Shown piece by piece: positions 59,169-64,000 of a DNA stretch of 64,000 bases. The notes below the pieces were generated by a model. That model saw only the letters and a list, made by a program, of their open reading frames with translations. It did no database searches and was not told where the DNA came from. Origin of the DNA: Cucumis sativus (lineage: Eukaryota > Streptophyta > Magnoliopsida > Cucurbitales > Cucurbitaceae); NCBI RefSeq assembly GCF_000004075.3, contig NC_026658.2:3348001-3412000 (forward strand). Direction: 5' to 3'. Every line of letters starts with the position of its first letter. Within the stretch, counting starts at the first letter, position 1. The position numbers and the translations under genes were made by a program.

Positions 59169-61615
59169 ATGCTAACAGACTTAGAAAATTCAGCCGAAGT
59201 CAGTATTGCCTCCACCGTAAATCAACTTCCGCCGACCAAATCTGCCGTGAAAAAAAAGCGTAGTTTACCCGGAATGCCAGGTAATAATCGGAACTTTCCT
59301 TCTCAAATTTGGTTTTTTTTTTTTTTTTTTTTTTTAAAGCTTGATTTTTGTGAAACAGATCCGGATGCAGAGGTAATTGCTCTGTCTCCGAAGACCCTTT
59401 TGGCTACAAATCGATTTGTGTGTGAAATTTGCAACAAAGGTTTTCAAAGAGATCAGAATCTTCAACTTCACCGACGAGGTCATAATCTTCCATGGAAACT
59501 CCGGCAACGGACAAGCAAAGAGGTGAAAAAGAAAGTCTATGTCTGCCCGGAACCGTCGTGCGTCCACCACCATCCGTCGAGAGCTCTCGGCGATCTGACT
59601 GGAATAAAGAAGCACTTCTGCCGGAAGCACGGTGAGAAGAAATGGAAGTGTGAAAAGTGCTCTAAAAAATACGCCGTCAAGTCCGATTGGAAGGCCCATT
59701 CTAAGATTTGTGGAACCAGGGAGTACAAGTGCGACTGTGAGACTGTGTTTTCAAGGTCAAATTTCAAAATTAGTTTGTGGGTTTTGTTTGTTTCGTCAAT
59801 TTTCTTTTTAAAATTTGATTTGGGATTTTGTTTTTTTGTACTTTTGTAGAAGAGATAGTTTCATCACTCACAGAGCGTTCTGTGATGTGTTGACAAAGGA
59901 GGTTGCCGGAAGTTTGTCTCCGGCAGCGGCGGAGATTCCTAATTTGGAGTCCGATTCTCAGGTTCAGCGACCGTCGGGTAGTTCGTCTCCGCCGTCTTCT
60001 GCTCCTCCTCTTCCCGCCGGTACCGCTCCCGTCTCAGTAGCCCTTCCTCCATCCACTGACACGATGTCGTCAATCGCGTCTATTGAGAATAAAGGTAATT
60101 ATAATTAGGTTTAAATCATCAATCCTAATTTAACTAATTAAGTATTTTAAACTTTTATAATGTTTTTTAAATCCTTAGACTCTTTTTGTACTATAAAAAA
60201 ATTAACAAAAAGGAAAAGAAATAACATTCTAATACTCTTTTTCTCTTTCACTTTGAGGGAAAACACCCTCTACTCTCTAGACTCTAAATAGACAAGTGGA
60301 TACTTAGGGCTTGCATTTGTCTTTGAAGTTTTTTTTCTAATGGTATGAGTATCACCTCTATGATTCATAGATTCATCTCTTAAAACATATGAAATCTAAT
60401 ATTTTATTTTAATATTTTATTTATGTTAGATTTTCGTCTCCCACTTTTATACACTTGTAGCATTAGAGACAACCACATTTATCGTAACTAGATATATCTC
60501 TAAAAGTTGTAAAAATGGATAGTGAAATTTGACATCAATCATGAAGGTGCTAGTTGAAGAGGTCATTCATACCAAAACCACTAAAAAAAAAATTAGTAAG
60601 TAGTTCTGGTACTTGACTAATTTGACATTAATTGTAAGAAAAAGAATGTTGATTATTTTTACTTGATTTGTAAATGTAACACTACAAATTTCGTTGTAAT
60701 CTTTCATACTTCAAAAAGTTTTATATTAGATCAATAGATTTGTAACACACATATTTAATAGTATTTTTATAATCCAATAAATTTCAAAGAAATTTGATTC
60801 AAAAACTAATTTTGGAGTTTTTTTTTTTTATTCTGGTTGAAGTAGGATAAAAATTGGTGTGATAGTCATTGTTTAAAAATTAGAAAACATACATAACTAT
60901 CATTTAAATACTGAAATTACAAGTGAGGTGTAAAAATTAATTCTATGAAACATTTTTGTTCTTAGTTTTGTGGTTAATGCTAAAAATTTCATGTGCTCTT
61001 TTAACAGGTTAATTAACTTTAATTTAAGACGATGTAGATTTGGTCCATTTTGTTTATCAGTCGCTAACATTTTGATATTTGTAAATATTTAGTTGTTTTG
61101 CTATCCATTAATTTATACATCTTAAAAAGGAATCAATAATATCCATTTCAGCCTCACCGGAAAATCCTCCGCCGCTGATTGGAGAGGCACAAGACAGAAC
61201 TAGCCTAACCGGAAACTCCGGCAGCAGCAACACCACAATTAGCAGCACCAATGCTACCGTATTGGCTAGCTTGTTTGCTTCCTCTGCCGCATCACTGAGC
61301 TTACAGCCGCCACAGCCGCCAGCATTTTGCGACTTATTACGAGCCATGGCGCGGCCCGATCGGGCGACTGAAATTGCACCGCCGTTGGTTTTTGAACCTC
61401 TTTCTCTGTGCCTATCGACCGACACTGAATCGTCGCTTTTCAGAACCGGAATCCAAGATTGCCGCCCATATGTGCCACCGACGCCGCCAGCCATGTCCGC
61501 CACCGGACTCCTACAGAAGGCCGCTCAAATGGGCGCTGCGGCTGCGGGCGCATCAGTGTTTCGTGGACTTGGTTTATCGTCTTCCCCTTCTTCTGCACAA
61601 CAGGGGAGTTTATAA
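59169..61615 (+). CDS. INDETERMINATE-domain (IDD) C2H2 zinc-finger transcription factor, complete, 4 coding exons
   Basis: IDD proteins are plant-specific nuclear regulators of root patterning, sugar responses, flowering and gibberellin signalling with DELLA/SCARECROW partners. Exons: 59169-59280, 59359-59755, 59850-60094, 61152-61615; 1,218 nt in frame give 405 aa. The N-terminus has KKKRSLPGMP, with the basic KKKR part of the ID nuclear signal, then DPDAEVIALSPKTLLATNR. Four fingers follow: C2H2 at C59/C62/H75/H79, C2H2 at C100/C105/H123/H128, CCHC at C135/C138/H151/C155 and CCHC at C162/C164/H177/C181, the fourth interrupted by an intron. The tail is Ser/Pro-rich and has the conserved SATGLLQKAAQMGA motif. 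The usual second motif (TRDFLG type) is not found before the stop, so the tail is short for a typical member. The subfamily is not fixed. Confidence 0.94.
60095..61151 (+). other. Third intron of the IDD gene
   Basis: This is a 1,057-nt AT-rich intron between the zinc-finger exons and the C-terminal exon (donor AAAG/GTAATT, acceptor ATTTCAG). It is long compared with the gene's other introns (78 and 94 nt). Nothing else is recognised in it. Confidence 0.7.
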
Positions 61616-61953
61616 ATGAGTGGACCGGTGGCCGGAAAGGCAACCCTCCGCCTGACACGGCGGCAGAATCGTCATTTTGTTGAAAAGTGGCGGCGATTGT
61701 TTGCTGTTCGCTGTCTAGGTTATAGAACAACTATCAAATAAAATATGTCTTAAAAATGGAATTTATATAATATTGTTCCTTTCAATTTAAGCTCTCCAAG
61801 TTCTTCATTTCGAGTTAGTAAAAAATTTTACCTTTCAATTAGATACATATTATTGCTTAAAAAAACCTTAAATTCTCTACTTTATATACAATAAATTAGG
61901 TTAAAATAAGCCTAATTCAACTAACACAATCGTTGCAATATTAATTTCGAATT

Positions 61954-62023
61954 CCTTACTTCATACAGTATCTTAATAAAATTTAGGTCCTTACTTCATA
62001 CAGTATCTTAATAAAAATTAGGT
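61954..62023. repeat. 35-bp tandem duplication
   Basis: CCTTACTTCATACAGTATCT followed by TAATAAAA starts at 61954 and again at 61989, almost perfectly repeated with one indel in the A run. Confidence 0.85.
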
Positions 62024-63863
62024 TGGGATCAATTTTTAGGACATGATTGTAAAATCACTTTTAAAAGTTCGTCATCTTTTCTATTTTCTAAAGAAAGAAA
62101 ATTCATTAATCACTACACTCAGACCAATCATTTTTCTTTTAGTTTCATCTCATTTTTTTTAATCTTTTTTTACCTTTTCATTCCTCTTTTGTAACATTTT
62201 TTTTAATTTTTTTTTGAAGTTCTTCTCTACCTCTCTATTTTGTCTTAAAATTTTATATTTATATGTATATAATATTTCTCTAATTTTTTTGCAATCTCAA
62301 ATGTAGTGCTTAATTTTTTTTAACAATAATTTTAAGATTCTCTAATTACAATTGAGAAAAAAACGTTTAAAATCATTTGAATATCCTCTTAATTCAATTA
62401 CTTTGCACACATGTATGGAGCGTACCGATGATTTGTAACACTTTTACAAAATTAATTGTAATTAATTTAGCTAAAAAAACTTATTATAAAAGTCAAAATA
62501 CAGCTCTCTCAATCATTGACAATCACTCTCAAAAGTATAAAACAAAACATTCAAATAATTGTATAAAAACCAACTGTTATTAGGAGTGTGTTTGGTTGAG
62601 ATTGTAAAGGACTTAATTTTGTAAAAAAAGGACTATTTTTTAAAAAGTAATAATGTATTTTTTAAAAGTTCATTTATAAAATAATCTATTTTGGAGAAAT
62701 TTTTAAAAACTAAATTCATATATAAACACTTTGTAAAAAATATATAATCAAACATTGGGTGTTTAAATTTTAAATTCATTAAAAAAAAAGTGTTTAAAAA
62801 AATGTATTATTGAAACCGATCCAAAATCAATTCTTATAAATTCATCATTCCTAGAAGCACTGAAAAAGAAAATGTCATTGAATGTATGTATTTGTTACAT
62901 CATTTTGATTAATTTTGTGGATGAAATGTGATTGCATTGGTAATATAATTTAACCATTGTATAGTCGTGTCAATCTAATCCTAAATTAATACTAAATTGA
63001 TAAATTAATACTAAATTGACATAGCTTAGTCATAGGAAACAAATAGATTTGTTATTTCAATTATTTTTATATGCATAATTTTTTTTTTTGGAACTTTTTT
63101 TTTAAAAATCGTTACAACAAAATTTGAATTAGTTAAGTTTTTAGTGTGATCACGGGTTGAAATTGATATCAACCATGTTCATAATATGTAGAGTAAGAAA
63201 TTTACTTTGAGATTAATAGTAAAAACATTATACTCATTTTATATGTATCGTTAACTATGTGTATCAAAGCCAATTTCAATCGTTATTCATTATACTTACC
63301 AAATAAATACAAAGTCTATTCTAATTTGCAACTCAAACAAAGGTAAAAAGAAGCACAACACATTACTACAAATAATATGTTATGAATTCAACATATAATA
63401 ACTATTCAATATGTTTTCTTTCATTTAAACTCGAAATTTTACGATAACATCAATTTAAACATTTGATGATACATGCTAAAAAGATATTAATTCAATCTAT
63501 AAAATATTAAAGTAAACTAATTTAAATTTTTTGGACAAACTCTAATTGTCCATTTTGCAATCATAATCTAAACTGATTTGCTAATTTATGTAAGAGTTTA
63601 AACAATACAAACTATATAAACTTTGACCAATACATACCATAAGTTTAAAATAATTTGAAGGGTGTAAATTAATACCTCAGTGAGGTTTTAAATTATCCAC
63701 TTCACTTTAATTGATACAACTAAAATGAATGTATATGTATATATATAGATCGATAGTCTTTTTTACTTTTGGGTTGTCTATTTTTTATTACAACAATTAA
63801 TTACATTACAACATTCTTGTTTTTTTCTCTCTCTTTTGTGATAACCAATTCCCGAAATGTATG

Positions 63864-63946
63864 GAATTCTCCCAAAAATTGATTCTATGTTATTAGAATA
63901 GCAAATGAATTCCATAAATTGATTCTATGTTATTAGAATAGCAAAT
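63864..63946. repeat. 40-bp tandem duplication
   Basis: AAATTGATTCTATGTTATTA plus GAATAGCAAAT starts at 63876 and again at 63916. Each copy is preceded by GAATTC, so the unit is about 40 bp with a small indel. Confidence 0.85.
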
Positions 63947-64000
63947 ACTAATTTGTTAAAAATTAAAGGGATTGAAGCTATAGCATCATCATGAGTTGGA

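Larger units (their letters stand above)
61616..64000. other. Downstream AT-rich region
   Basis: The first part is the IDD 3' UTR. No gene is visible beyond. Two small tandem duplications stand out, at 61954-62023 and about 63864-63946. Confidence 0.5.

Overview
The window is nuclear DNA from a flowering plant, almost certainly a eudicot. Genes are split by many short GT-AG introns, the DNA between genes is strongly AT-rich, and the families present are plant-specific or plant-type (PERK kinase, OVATE, INDETERMINATE-domain zinc finger, P-class PPR, CYP90B/DWF4, DDM1). The gene sequences and the spacing feel cucurbit-like, but that is an impression and not a demonstrated placement.

Layout from left to right. 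1-2.2 kb: the last exon only of a DWF4-type brassinosteroid P450 (+). 2.2-9.3 kb: AT-rich intergenic DNA with decayed repeats. 9.3-15.9 kb: a complete 15-exon DDM1 chromatin remodeller (-). 18.3-22.6 kb: an 8-exon proline-rich extensin-like receptor kinase (-). 24.4-25.6 kb: an F-box gene (-). 25.7-34.5 kb: a gene-poor stretch holding a good candidate for a 1,156-bp non-autonomous Helitron (32801-33956). 34.5-35.4 kb: an intronless OVATE family gene (+). 37.3-39.1 kb: ribosomal protein uS2/SA (+). 41.5-42.1 kb: a TMEM97/EXPERA membrane protein (+). 42.6-43.8 kb: an intronless PPR gene (-). 44.17-44.37 kb: a U2 spliceosomal snRNA gene (+) with an upstream sequence element and TATA box, divergent from the PPR gene. 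45.7-53.2 kb: a 13-exon RNA polymerase III subunit RPC5 gene (-) whose introns carry three related tRNA-derived SINE-like copies. 59.2-61.6 kb: an INDETERMINATE-domain C2H2 transcription factor (+). 61.6-64 kb: AT-rich intergenic DNA with small tandem duplications.

I rebuilt the multi-exon genes by hand by matching GT-AG boundaries to a continuous reading frame. Exon lengths sum in frame for DDM1 (757 aa), PERK (638 aa), uS2 (298 aa), TMEM97-like (168 aa), RPC5 (702 aa) and IDD (405 aa). These are unrelated housekeeping and developmental genes, not a pathway cluster. Several belong to gene-expression machinery (chromatin, splicing, Pol III, ribosome), but their proximity need not mean anything.

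I found no convincing new biological system. The observations most worth checking are the Helitron candidate, the orphan P450 exon, the exon-like open stretches in and just after the RPC5 gene, the SINE copies in RPC5, and the U2 promoter architecture.
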